Assembly (NCBI RefSeq): GCF_052068095.1 | Contig: NZ_JBQHDG010000035.1 | Coordinates: forward strand, 17,118-81,117 | DNA: 64,000 bases | Direction: 5' to 3' | Source: Phytohabitans sp052068095 | GTDB lineage: Bacteria > Actinomycetota > Actinomycetes > Mycobacteriales > Micromonosporaceae | In this document: positions 43,384-52,286 of the stretch, piece after piece | How the letters are laid out: the number at the start of each line of letters is the position of its first letter | Position numbering within the stretch: the first letter of the stretch is position 1 | Program-made: the position numbers and the translations under genes | The notes under the pieces: generated by a model | Database searches by the model: none | What the model was told of the DNA's origin: nothing | Seen by the model: only the letters and a program-made list of their open reading frames with translations

Positions 43384-43459
43384 ATAAGTCGTATGATGTA
43401 TGATGTCAACCATGGATCCCGGTCGATGTGGCGGCCGGTTGATACATCAGATGACTTAT
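43384..43459. promoter_or_regulatory. Large inverted repeat upstream of the ricin-lectin esterase
   Basis: ATAAGTCGTATGATGTATGA then TGTCAACC (43384-43411) and, inverted, GGTTGATACATCAGATGACT then TAT (43437-43459) share most bases. GTATGAT is itself repeated inside the first arm. The low GC content and symmetry suggest a pair of operators, possibly of the GntR or LacI type. Confidence 0.5.
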
Positions 43460-43610
43460 CACGCTCAGCTAGAAGAGCGCCGTCCTCGCGATGGAGGATG
43501 CCCTGCTCATAGCGAACATCGAAGATGTTGACTCCGTTCGAACGGTGATCTAACGTGTGATGCCTGGCGCTCGTGCGCTGCTGGGCACCCACGCGAGAGG
43601 AATCCCCGAC

Positions 43611-43928
43611 GATGTCCTCGTCGTCTATGTTCACGTTCACGCGACGCGGGCTTGTCACGATGGCCGGGATCCCCGGCGCCGCCGCTACCGGTCTTCGGAG
43701 GGGTGGGGTCGCGTTCGCCACCGCTGGGCCCTCCAGCCGGCTCGGTCTTCGACTTCGAGCGTGGCGGCCCGGCCGACATCCAGGTCCCCTACTGGCTGAC
43801 CGACGACAGCATTTCACGCTCCAGCTGGCGGAGGTGGCGGGACGACGATACACACCGCCGGCTCCGCCGCGGGCATGTGGACTCCCAACGCCAGCACCGA
43901 CAACAAGTGGACCATCACGGCGGTGTGA
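43611..43928 (+). pseudogene. Internally deleted secreted-protein gene
   Basis: The 5' part begins MSSSSMFTFTRRGLVTMAG, a Tat-like signal. A second frame then gives SVFDFERGGPADIQVPYWLT DD. A third frame ends GGGTTIHTAGSAAGMWTPNA STDNKWTITAV and TGA at 43928. All three pieces look coding but need frameshifts and a large deletion to join. Probably a lost secreted hydrolase of the same carbohydrate island. Confidence 0.5.
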
Positions 43929-44015
43929 GCCTCGGCGGGCCTCGCGTGCGGCCGGAGGCCGGGCGGCGCGTGCCACGAGACGTCACCCACCACCGTCCAC
44001 ATCAGAGAAAGGCCT

Positions 44016-47000
44016 ATGATGCCGCATACCTCAAGACCAATGTTTCGAAGATTGGCCTTCTGCCTTGCCTTGATCATGGCGGCGGTCGGCTTCACCGCCG
44101 TCCCGGCTCGGGCGGCGGCGGACTTCAGTGTCCTGGTCTTCAGTAAGACGGCCGGCTTCCGGCACGACTCGATCCCGGCGGGCATCGCCGCGATCCAGCA
44201 GCTGGGCACCCAAAACAACTTCACCGTGGAGACCACGGAGGACGCGGCGCAGTTCACCGCGGCGAACTTGGCGCGTTTCCAGGCGGTCGTCTGGCTCTCC
44301 ACCACCGCGGACGTGCTGAACGCCAGCCAGCAGGCGGCGTTCGAGGGCTTCATCCGGGGCGGCGGGGGATACGCGGGCATCCACGCGGCGTCCGACACCG
44401 AGTACGACTGGCCGTGGTACGGCAACCTCGTCGGCGCCTACTTCGCCAGCCACCCGGCCAACCAGAACGCCACCGTGCGGATCGAGGACACGGCCCATCC
44501 GTCGACGACCGGTCTGCCGACCGCGTGGCAGCGATTCGACGAGTGGTACAACTTCCGGACCAACCCGCGTTCGCAGACCCACGTGCTGGCCACATTGGAC
44601 GAGAGCACCTATTCCGGTGGCTCGATGGGTGGGGATCATCCGATCGCGTGGTGCCGTGGTTACGACGGCGGCCGCTCGTGGTACACCGGCATGGGCCACA
44701 CCATCGAGAGCTTCAGCGACGCGAACTTCCGCAGGCATCTGTTGGGTGGTATCCGGTACGCGGCGCAGGGGACCGGCAACTGCTCGACCGGCCAGCCGCC
44801 GCAGGCCGGCTACCGCCAGGTGACGCTGGCCAAGGGCGTCGCCGAGGTCGGCGAGCCGATGGGCCTGACGGTCCTGCCCAACCGGGGCGTGCTGCACACC
44901 TCGCGGGATGGCACGGTCCGCTACACCGATCCGGCCGGCAACACGAAGGTGGCGCTGACCATCCCGGTGTACACGCACGACGAGGAGGGGCTTCAGAGCA
45001 TCAAGGCCGATCCCAACTTCGCGTCGAACCGGTGGGTGTACGTGTACTACTCGCCCAGGTTGTCCACGCCGAACGGTGACGCGCCCGCCACGGGTTCGGC
45101 TGCCCAGTTCGCGCCGTTCAACGGGGTGAACCGGCTGTCCCGCTTCACCGTCAACGCGGACTTCACGCTGAACGCGGCGTCCGAGGTGACGGTCCTCGAT
45201 GTGCCGACAAGTCGCGGCATGTGCTGTCACGTCGGCGGTGACATCGACTTCGACGCGGCCGGCAACCTCTACCTGTCCACAGGGGACGACACCAACCCGT
45301 TCGACTCCAGCGGTTACACGCCGATCGACGAGCGGGCCGACCGCAACCCGGCTTACGACGCGCAGCGCTCGGCGGGCAGCAGCAACGACCTGCGCGGCAA
45401 GGTGCTGCGGATCCGGCCGAGCACGGGCGGCGGGTACACGATCCCGGCGGGCAACATGTTCGCGCAGGGTACGGCGAACACCAAGCCCGAGATCTACGCG
45501 ATGGGGTTCCGCAACCCGTTCCGGATGGCGGTGGACAAGGCGACCGGCATCGTCTATCTCGGCGAGTACGGACCGGACGCCGGCACGAGCAGCCCCACCC
45601 GCGGGCCGGCAAACCATGTCGCGTTCGAGCGCATCACGCAGCCCGGCTTCTACGGCTGGCCGTACTGCTCGAACTACAACACGCCGTACATCGACTACAC
45701 CTTCCCGTCCGGGCCTTCGGGCTCCGCGTTCAACTGCTCCGGCGGGCCGGTGAACAACTCGCGCAACAACACCGGCATCACCCAGCTGCCACCCTCGCAG
45801 AGGGCGTGGCTGCCGTACGGCGGGGAGCAGAATCCGCCGGCGCTCGGCTCTGGAGGCCTGTCGCCGATGGGGGGCCCGGTCTACAACTACAGCGCCACGC
45901 TCGCGTCGGACGTGAAGTTCCCGGCGTCGATGAACGGCAAGGTCTTCCTCGGTGAGTTCGGCCGGCGGTGGATCAAGACGGCGACCGTGACCTCATCGGG
46001 CGGGGTCGGTGCGATCGACGCGTTCTCGGCCTACACCGGCACCCAGGTGATGGACATGGAGTTCGGGCCGGACGGCGCGTTGTACGTGCTCGACTACGGC
46101 ACCGGCTGGGGCAGCGGTGACGCAAGCTCGGCGGTGTACCGGATCGAGTACAACTCCGGTGGCGGTCGCTCGCCGACCGCCTCCGCGTCGGCGAATCCGA
46201 CGAGCGGAAACGCGCCGCTGACCGTGCAGTTCAGCTCGGCGGGTTCGAGCGACCCGGACGGCGACCCGATCACCTACGCGTGGGACTTCACCACCAACGG
46301 CAGCACCGACTCGACCGCGGCCAACCCGGCGTTCACGTACACGGCCAACGGCGAGTTCACCGCCACGCTCACGGTCACCGACAGCACCGGCCGCAGCTCG
46401 ACGGCGAGCCTGGTGATCGGGGTGGGCCGGCCGACGGTCGCCCTCACCCTGCCGGTGAACGGGAGGCTGTTCAACTTTGGTGACGCCATCCCGTTCGAGG
46501 TCACTGTCACCGACCCGAACACGCCGACGGTCGACTGTAGCCGTGTGAAGGTCAAGTACATCCTGGGGCACGACAGCCACGGTCATGACATCACCAGCAC
46601 CACCGGGTGCTCGGGCACGATACAGACCACCGTGGACGGTGAACACGACGCCAACGCGAACATCGTCGGCGCGCTGATGGCCGAGTACACCCCGGCCGGC
46701 TGGACCACGGCGGTGACCTCGTCGCAGGTGGTCATGCAGCCACGGACCCGGCAGGCCGAGCACTACAGCGGCCAGCAGGGCACCACCATCGTGGCCAAGC
46801 CGTCGGCCAACGGCGGCAACGCGGTCGGCTTCGTCGAAAACGGCGACTGGATCTCGTTCACCCCGTACAACTTGAGCGGCGCCACGTCGTTCACCGCGCG
46901 GGTCGCCTCCGCCGGCTCGGGTGGCACCATCTCCCTGCGCAGCGGCTCAGCCACCGGACCGGTGGTCGGCACCGCTACCGTCGCGCCCACCGGCGGCTGG

Positions 47001-47546
47001 GAGACCTGGACCAACGTCACCGGCACGGTCAACCCGCCGGCCGGCACCACCAACCTGTTCCTCGTGTTCACCGGTGGATCGGGCTACCTGTTCGACGTGG
47101 ACGCGTTCACCTTCGGCGGCGGCACGCCTCCGCCCACGACGCCTCCGCCCACCACGCCACCGCCGACAACACCGCCGCCCACGACCCCGCCCCCGACAAC
47201 GCCTCCGCCGACCACGCCACCACCCACGACTCCGCCGCCAGGTGGCCGGTCGTGTACGGCGGCGTACTCGGTGACGAGCCAATGGTCCGGTGGCTTCCAG
47301 GCCGAGATGCGGGTCACGGCCGGCTCCGAACCGATCAGCGGCTGGACGGTGACCTGGACGTTGGGCAACGGCCAGAGCATCAGCCAGTCCTGGAACGCCA
47401 CCGTCACGTCGAGCGGCACCGGCGTGACCGCGCGAAACGTCTCCTACAACGGGTCGCTCGGCGCGGGTGCCGGCACGGCGTTCGGCTTCATCGGCACGGG
47501 GACCGGCGCGTCCGCCGTGTCGTCGCTCAGCTGCACCGCCACGTGA
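44016..47546 (+). CDS. Secreted ThuA - sugar dehydrogenase - PKD - CBM6 - CBM2 protein
   Basis: 1176 residues; ATG at 44016 after GAGAAAGG; signal peptide (1-34). ThuA-like domain (about 36-250): VLVFSKTAGFRHDSIPAGIA AIQQ and GGGYAGIHAASDTEYDWPWY G. A PQQ-type glucose/sorbosone dehydrogenase propeller (about 265-715) has THDEEGLQSIKADPNF, GMCCHVGGDIDFDAAGNLYL S, GFRNPFRMAVDKATG and EFGPDGALYVLDYGTGWG. PKD (718-800), an Ig-like strand region, CBM6 (908-1030, RQAEHYSG...), a PPTTPPPTTPP linker and a C-terminal CBM2 (1076-1176). It probably oxidises or degrades sugars at the polysaccharide surface; the exact substrate is unknown. Confidence 0.9.
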   Translation: MMPHTSRPMFRRLAFCLALIMAAVGFTAVPARAAADFSVLVFSKTAGFRHDSIPAGIAAIQQLGTQNNFTVETTEDAAQFTAANLARFQAVVWLSTTADVLNASQQAAFEGFIRGGGGYAGIHAASDTEYDWPWYGNLVGAYFASHPANQNATVRIEDTAHPSTTGLPTAWQRFDEWYNFRTNPRSQTHVLATLDESTYSGGSMGGDHPIAWCRGYDGGRSWYTGMGHTIESFSDANFRRHLLGGIRYAAQGTGNCSTGQPPQAGYRQVTLAKGVAEVGEPMGLTVLPNRGVLHTSRDGTVRYTDPAGNTKVALTIPVYTHDEEGLQSIKADPNFASNRWVYVYYSPRLSTPNGDAPATGSAAQFAPFNGVNRLSRFTVNADFTLNAASEVTVLDVPTSRGMCCHVGGDIDFDAAGNLYLSTGDDTNPFDSSGYTPIDERADRNPAYDAQRSAGSSNDLRGKVLRIRPSTGGGYTIPAGNMFAQGTANTKPEIYAMGFRNPFRMAVDKATGIVYLGEYGPDAGTSSPTRGPANHVAFERITQPGFYGWPYCSNYNTPYIDYTFPSGPSGSAFNCSGGPVNNSRNNTGITQLPPSQRAWLPYGGEQNPPALGSGGLSPMGGPVYNYSATLASDVKFPASMNGKVFLGEFGRRWIKTATVTSSGGVGAIDAFSAYTGTQVMDMEFGPDGALYVLDYGTGWGSGDASSAVYRIEYNSGGGRSPTASASANPTSGNAPLTVQFSSAGSSDPDGDPITYAWDFTTNGSTDSTAANPAFTYTANGEFTATLTVTDSTGRSSTASLVIGVGRPTVALTLPVNGRLFNFGDAIPFEVTVTDPNTPTVDCSRVKVKYILGHDSHGHDITSTTGCSGTIQTTVDGEHDANANIVGALMAEYTPAGWTTAVTSSQVVMQPRTRQAEHYSGQQGTTIVAKPSANGGNAVGFVENGDWISFTPYNLSGATSFTARVASAGSGGTISLRSGSATGPVVGTATVAPTGGWETWTNVTGTVNPPAGTTNLFLVFTGGSGYLFDVDAFTFGGGTPPPTTPPPTTPPPTTPPPTTPPPTTPPPTTPPPTTPPPGGRSCTAAYSVTSQWSGGFQAEMRVTAGSEPISGWTVTWTLGNGQSISQSWNATVTSSGTGVTARNVSYNGSLGAGAGTAFGFIGTGTGASAVSSLSCTAT

Positions 47547-47553
47547 TCTAGGC

Positions 47554-47583
47554 GCGGCGCGGCACCAGCCGGTGCCGCGCCGC
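47554..47583 (+). terminator. 13-bp perfect hairpin after the ThuA multidomain gene
   Basis: GCGGCGCGGCACC, AGCC, GGTGCCGCGCCGC: exact stem with 4-base loop, 8 bases past the stop codon. No T-run. Confidence 0.75.
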
Positions 47584-47619
47584 CCGGCGGTGTCGCCACT
47601 ATCCTATTAGGAGTAATTC

Positions 47620-49032
47620 ATGACTGGATCCAGAGCGACAAGGCTCGGCCTGGCGTCGGCGGGTGCCGCCTTGCTGGCGTCGGCTGCTGTTGTCGTGGCC
47701 TTGCCGGCTGGCGCCGCGGCCGCCGGCTGCTCGGTAAACTATGCCGTGTCCTCGCAGTGGCCCGGCGGATTCGGCGCCAACGTGTCGATCACCAACCTGG
47801 GTGACCCGTTGACCAGTTGGACGTTGACGTGGTCGTTCGGTGCCGGGCAGACCGTGACCCAGGCGTGGAACACGTCGTTGACGCAGAGCGGCGCGGCCGT
47901 GACCGCCAGGAGCATGAGTTACAACGGCTCGGTACCGACCAACGGCACGGTGTCGTTCGGCTTCAACGGGTCCTGGACGAGCAGCAACCCGGCACCGACG
48001 AGTTTCGCCGTAAACGGCGTGGCGTGTGGCGGCGTGCCGCCGACGACCGTGCCGACCACGCCCCCGACCACCACGCCCACGACGTCGCCGCCGACGTCGC
48101 CGCCCCCGACGACACCGCCCCCCACGTGCCCACTTCCGTCGAGGTACAGCTGGTCGTCGACGGGTCCGTTGGCGAACCCGAAGTCGGGGTGGGTGTCGTT
48201 GAAGGACTTTACCTATGCTCCGTACAACGGGCGGCATCTTGTCTACGCGACGACGCACGATTTTGGTACGTCGTGGGGTTCGATGAACTTCAGTCTTTTC
48301 TCCGACTGGTCGCAGATGGCCTCGGCGAGCCAGAACACGATGTCGTCGGGCACGGTGGCGCCGTCGTTGTTCTACTTCGCTCCCAGAAACATTTGGGTGC
48401 TGGCCTACCAGTGGGGTGGTACGGCGTTCTCCTACCGCACGTCCAGCGATCCGACCAATCCGAATGGCTGGTCGTCGCAGCAGGTGCTGTCCACGGCGAG
48501 CATCTCCAACTCCGACACCGGTCCAATCGACCAGGCGTTGATCGGTGACAGCAGCAACATGTACTTGTTCTTCGCCGGGGACAACGGCCGCATCTACCGG
48601 GCCAGCATGCCGATCGGGAACTTCCCGGGCAGCTTCGGCAACCAGGCCACGGTGATCATGACGGACAGCACGAACAACCTGTTCGAGGCGGTCCAGGTCT
48701 ACAAGCTCCAAAACCAGAACCTGTACCTGATGATCGTCGAGGCGATCGGCGCGCAGGGTCGCTACTTCCGCTCGTTCACGGCGACCAGCTTGGGTGGGAC
48801 GTGGACGCCGCAGGCGGCCAGTGAGAGCAACCCGTTCGCGGGCAAGGCCAACAGCGGCGCGACGTGGACCAACGACATCAGTCACGGCGAGCTGATCCGT
48901 AGCAACGCCGACCAGACCATGACCGTCGACCCTTGCAACCTCCAACTGCTCTACCAAGGCCGCGCCCCCAACTCCGGCGGCGACTACGGCCTCCTCCCTT
49001 ACCGACCGGGCCTGCTCACCTTGCGGCGCTAG
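47620..49032 (+). CDS. Secreted GH62 alpha-L-arabinofuranosidase with N-terminal CBM2 (second copy)
   Basis: 470 residues; ATG preceded by AGGAG. Signal peptide (1-36), CBM2 (about 37-135, CSVNYAVSSQWPGGFGANVS to FAVNGVACGG), Thr/Pro linker, GH62 propeller (about 170-470): LKDFTYAPYNGRHLVYATTH, SLFYFAPRNIWVLAYQWGG, NNLFEAVQVYKL and WTNDISHGELIRSNADQT. It has the same domain order as the 34983 enzyme but is clearly diverged; for example the AVKDPSVVYHNG block reads LKDFTYAPYNG. Different substrate fine structure is likely. Flanked by hairpins, so monocistronic. Confidence 0.93.
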   Translation: MTGSRATRLGLASAGAALLASAAVVVALPAGAAAAGCSVNYAVSSQWPGGFGANVSITNLGDPLTSWTLTWSFGAGQTVTQAWNTSLTQSGAAVTARSMSYNGSVPTNGTVSFGFNGSWTSSNPAPTSFAVNGVACGGVPPTTVPTTPPTTTPTTSPPTSPPPTTPPPTCPLPSRYSWSSTGPLANPKSGWVSLKDFTYAPYNGRHLVYATTHDFGTSWGSMNFSLFSDWSQMASASQNTMSSGTVAPSLFYFAPRNIWVLAYQWGGTAFSYRTSSDPTNPNGWSSQQVLSTASISNSDTGPIDQALIGDSSNMYLFFAGDNGRIYRASMPIGNFPGSFGNQATVIMTDSTNNLFEAVQVYKLQNQNLYLMIVEAIGAQGRYFRSFTATSLGGTWTPQAASESNPFAGKANSGATWTNDISHGELIRSNADQTMTVDPCNLQLLYQGRAPNSGGDYGLLPYRPGLLTLRR

Positions 49033-49048
49033 CCGGTGGCACGCAGCG

Positions 49049-49075
49049 GCGGGCTCGGCCTTGTGCCGAGCCCGC
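49049..49075 (+). terminator. 11-bp hairpin after the second GH62 gene
   Basis: GCGGGCTCGGC and GCCGAGCCCGC are exact complements around CTTGT, 17 bases past the stop. Confidence 0.75.
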
Positions 49076-49150
49076 CCGCGTGTGAGCGGCGTTCCGGAGG
49101 GCTTGCTCTGAACCAGCCGCCCCACCTGGACGTAGCGGTGGTAAGAGCGG

Positions 49151-50431
49151 GTGTTGGACAGGGTGTGCGTTTTGGTTACATTTCTGGAACTCCGTGACGC
49201 GAGACCTGAGCTGTGGAAGTCGGCGGCCGACGACGCGGTCGCGTTGGCGCAGTTGGCGGAGGAGTCGGCCGGCGATATCTACGAGCGGGGCGCGGCGCCC
49301 GTCGGTGAAAACTGGACTGACGAGGTCGGCACGCGCGCGGCCGCCAACCTGCGGCGGCTGGCGAGACGGTTCGAGACGGCCGCGATCACGCTGCGGGGCG
49401 TCGCGATGACGCTCGACGGACTTGGCGAGTCGGTCGAGGCTCTACAGCAGACGCTGCTGTCGGCCGTCGACTACGCGCGTCGGCACGGGCTCACCGTCAG
49501 CGATTCCGGTCGGGTCAGCGCGCAGGAGTTCACCCGGCTGGAAGTGCCGCCGGAGGTTGGCCAGGCGAACCAGATCATCGCCGAGGCCGTCGAGTCGGCG
49601 ACGCGGATCGACGAAGAGGTCAAGGCGGAGCTGGGTAGGTTGACCCAGGCGGCGGCGGACGTCGCGGCGGCGGTGGCCGGCGGGCGCCTGGACGAGGCCC
49701 TGACGCTGGCGCAGCGCGTGCAACAGTCGGCCGCGCAGAACCAGATCGACCTGATCCGGGAGAGCCTGCCCATCGGAGAGAGCCCGCAGGTGGTGGCGGC
49801 GTGGTGGGCCGCGCTCACTCCTGATCAACGCGCGGAGTACGAGCGCGCCGTGCCGGTCGACCTGCACGACCTCGACGGCATCCCGGCCGAGGTCAAAGCG
49901 GGCCTGCGCGGCTCGGATGGCTACGACCGGGTGGAGACGATCCGCTGGGCACAGGAGCACTGGGACGACGCCGGCATCGACATCTTCGACAACAACTGCG
50001 CCAACTTCGTCTCGCACTCGCTGCTGAATGGCGGACTGGAGCAGAAGATGGACCCCTGGGGCACATGGAGCGACAACTCGTGGGGCCGGGGCCTCCAGAC
50101 CGGCTGGGATTGGCTCGACAGCAACGACCGATCGCACAGCAGGCCCTGGACCCAGTCCGAGGCGCAGCGGGACTTCTTCCTGGACAACGGCGGATCACAG
50201 GTGTCCACGACGGATGCCAGGCCCGGCGACGTCATCTACTTCGAAAACGCCGGCGAAGACCGGGCACACCACGCCGCGGTGGTCACGGCGGTCACGCCGG
50301 ATGGCGACATCCTCTACACCCAGCACACGGACTCGCAGCTGAACAGGAGCCTGGACAGCCGGCTGGCCCAGTACGAGGTGACCGGTCCTGAGCAGGACGT
50401 GGTCATCGTGCGGCCCCGGCAGACGTGGTAA
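49151..50431 (+). CDS. WXG/LXG-like helical protein with C-terminal amidase_6-type domain
   Basis: 426 residues from a GTG at 49151. No signal peptide. Residues 10-220 are helical with the look of T7SS substrates (DDAVALAQLAEESAGDIYER, NWTDEVGTRAAANLRRLARR F, LDGLGESVEALQQTLLSAV). Residues 255-420 resemble the putative amidase (amidase_6/NlpC-like) fold: RVETIRWAQEHWDDAG, DNNCANFVSHSLLNGGLEQK (nucleophile Cys), DARPGDVIYFENAGEDRAHH AAVVTA (His) and LYTQHTDSQ. A cell-wall amidase or a toxin exported by an ESX-type system is likely. The WXG100-like gene follows 13 bases later. Confidence 0.75.
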   Translation: MLDRVCVLVTFLELRDARPELWKSAADDAVALAQLAEESAGDIYERGAAPVGENWTDEVGTRAAANLRRLARRFETAAITLRGVAMTLDGLGESVEALQQTLLSAVDYARRHGLTVSDSGRVSAQEFTRLEVPPEVGQANQIIAEAVESATRIDEEVKAELGRLTQAAADVAAAVAGGRLDEALTLAQRVQQSAAQNQIDLIRESLPIGESPQVVAAWWAALTPDQRAEYERAVPVDLHDLDGIPAEVKAGLRGSDGYDRVETIRWAQEHWDDAGIDIFDNNCANFVSHSLLNGGLEQKMDPWGTWSDNSWGRGLQTGWDWLDSNDRSHSRPWTQSEAQRDFFLDNGGSQVSTTDARPGDVIYFENAGEDRAHHAAVVTAVTPDGDILYTQHTDSQLNRSLDSRLAQYEVTGPEQDVVIVRPRQTW

Positions 50432-50444
50432 GGACGGGAGCGAC

Positions 50445-50759
50445 GTGGTGCTCGACATCGAACCGACATCGGTCGCCCGTGCCGGCACCGATCTACAGAG
50501 CCTGGGGGCCGAGGCCAAAGCCAAGGTCGGCAGCCTCTTCGCCAGCGGCGAAGCGGCGGCGAACGGGCACGCCGGCTGGCAGTCCTCAGCCCAGTTGCTC
50601 GCCTGTGGCCAGGCGTGGAGGGCCCAACTGGAGCAGATGATCGACTACATCACCAACGTCGGTCTCAACCTCACCTCATCCGCTGTCCAGATCACCGCCG
50701 AGGACGTCGAGGCCGCCGACCGCATCGACGACGTCCTCCACGGCTTGGCCGGCCGCTGA
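50445..50759 (+). CDS. WXG100-like small helical protein
   Basis: 104 residues from GTG 50445. Two helices flank a GHAGWQSSAQLL turn, the WXG-type hairpin (here GWQ). The C-terminal ITAEDVEAADRIDDVLHGL helix has spacing like ESX export signals. No signal peptide. It is co-transcribed with the amidase-domain gene and is probably its secretion partner or chaperone. Confidence 0.7.
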   Translation: MVLDIEPTSVARAGTDLQSLGAEAKAKVGSLFASGEAAANGHAGWQSSAQLLACGQAWRAQLEQMIDYITNVGLNLTSSAVQITAEDVEAADRIDDVLHGLAGR

Positions 50760-50771
50760 CCGCCCGTCCCC

Positions 50772-51934
50772 TCAGAGGGCCGTCGGGACCGTCCGGTCGT
50801 TGGTGTCGCCGACACCGAGTTGGCCGTGGTAGTTGTAACCCCAGCAGTGCAGCGAGCGGTCGGTTCGGAGGCCGCAGGTGAAGTTGGCGCCGACCGCGAG
50901 CGACAGCCAGCTGCCCTCACCGCTGAGCCGTGCGGGGGTGGTCCGGCGGTTGGTGTCGCCGAGGCCGAGCCGACCGTCGCCGTTGTGACCCCAGCAGTAG
51001 CGCCGGCCGTCGTTCTTCAACGCGCAGGTGTGCCGGCTCCGGTTGGCGATTTCCACCGTTTGCCAGTCGCCCTCGGTCCCGACGACCGTGGGCAGCATGC
51101 GGGTTTCGAGGTCGCCGAGGCCGAGCTGACCACTGGTATTGCCGCCCCAGCAGAGCAGCTCGTCGTCGGGCCGGATGCCGCAGGTGTGGTCGGCGCCGGC
51201 CGCGACGCCCGTCCAGGTGCCGTCGTTGGTCCGGGTGACCGGCTTGCGCCGTTCGAGGGTGTGGCCCATCCCCAGCTGCCCCCAGCCGTTGAATCCCAGC
51301 AGTAGCGCTGGCCGCCGCTCTTGAGGGCGCAAGCGTGCCGGTCACCGATCGCGAACCAGCCGGTGGCCCAGTTGGTGTCCGATCCGTAGACCTGCTCGGG
51401 GCTGTTGATCGGGTCGCCCTCCGAGTCGATGCCGGCCGTGCCGTACTGGTTGTCTCCCCAGCAGTACAGCCGGCCGGCGTTCATCCCGCACGTGTTCTCG
51501 CTGCCGGCCGTCAGCACCCACCAGGTCTGCTCACCGGGCTGGCTGGTCGGCACGTAGACGGGGCCGGCGATGTCGGGCAGCCCGACCGCTCCTTCCAAGG
51601 ACTCACCCCAGCAGTAGCGCACACCACCCATCGTGAGGGCGCACGTGTGCCGGCCGCCCGCGTACACGAACGACCAGTCCGTACGGGTGCCGACCCTGGT
51701 CGGGACGGTGCGCGGCAGGATCTGGTCGCGGCCCAGGCCGAGCTGGCCGTAGGCCGCCTCTCCCCAGCACCACAGGGTGTGGTCGACGCGGATCGCACAC
51801 GCGTGACTGTTGCCGGCCGACACGCTGCTCCACTGCACGGCGGCGTGCGCCGGCGGTGCCGAGACGACCGAGGTGACGAGTGCGGCCACCAAGGCGGCGG
51901 CGACGAGGCCACGGCGGGTGAGGCGCCCATTCAT
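50772..51934 (-). pseudogene. Secreted RCC1-repeat propeller protein with a frameshift
   Basis: From the ATG at 51934: signal peptide, then RCC1-type blades. Each blade shows W-SVSAGNSHACAIR and LWCWGE-YGQLGLG-type strings. Seven units are visible once the frame is restored near 51295-51298, where RYCW is followed by G-FNGWGQLGMG only if one G is added to a run of three. Without it the protein ends about 35 residues later in non-sense sequence. Seven blades make a complete propeller, so a single-base sequencing slip or a recent mutation is likely. Function unknown; bacterial RCC1 proteins bind partners at the surface. Confidence 0.75.
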
Positions 51935-52003
51935 GACGGTCACCGTAGGTGAGGCCCGCCCGCGAGCGCTCGACATTCCCTTGTGGACCGCTGGAGGTCG
52001 GTC

Positions 52004-52129
52004 CTATCGGCACTCGCTGCAATGCGGGACGAAGGGGTCGGCATGCGCCGCTGACGAGGCGCCGACGCCGACCAGTGCGAACATCGCCGTCAGCAACGCG
52101 GCGAGGATTATGCGGCTTTTTCGGCTCAT
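52004..52129 (-). CDS. Small secreted peptide, 41 residues
   Basis: ATG at 52129 with AAAGGAA upstream. It is MSRKSRIILAALLTAMFALV and GVGASSAAHA, a complete signal peptide with an AHA cleavage site, followed by only DPFVPHCSECR. The mature part of 11 residues has two Cys. Divergent from the SARP regulator. It could be a signalling or bacteriocin-like peptide or a remnant; no family is recognised. Confidence 0.5.
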   Translation of the reverse strand: MSRKSRIILAALLTAMFALVGVGASSAAHADPFVPHCSECR

Positions 52130-52286
52130 GTCGTTTCGGTTCCTTTGGGGTGCGGGATCCGGAAGCTGCCGTTGTGGTGGGTCTATGCCCCGATGGCAGG
52201 ATGAGACTAGCCTGCGGAACTGGCTGACAAATGGTTGCCGACTGGTCGGAGGGGCGGCTGGTCGGGGCGGGTGGTCGGGAGGTCGC

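Noticed and set aside
47107..47240. Period-like Pro/Thr DNA repeats
   Set aside because: This is the PPTT linker between CBM6 and CBM2, typical of secreted CAZymes.
51810..52286. Upstream extension of the SARP gene
   Set aside because: The extra residues have no protein character and cover the divergent small-peptide gene; GTG at 52287 has a good ribosome site.
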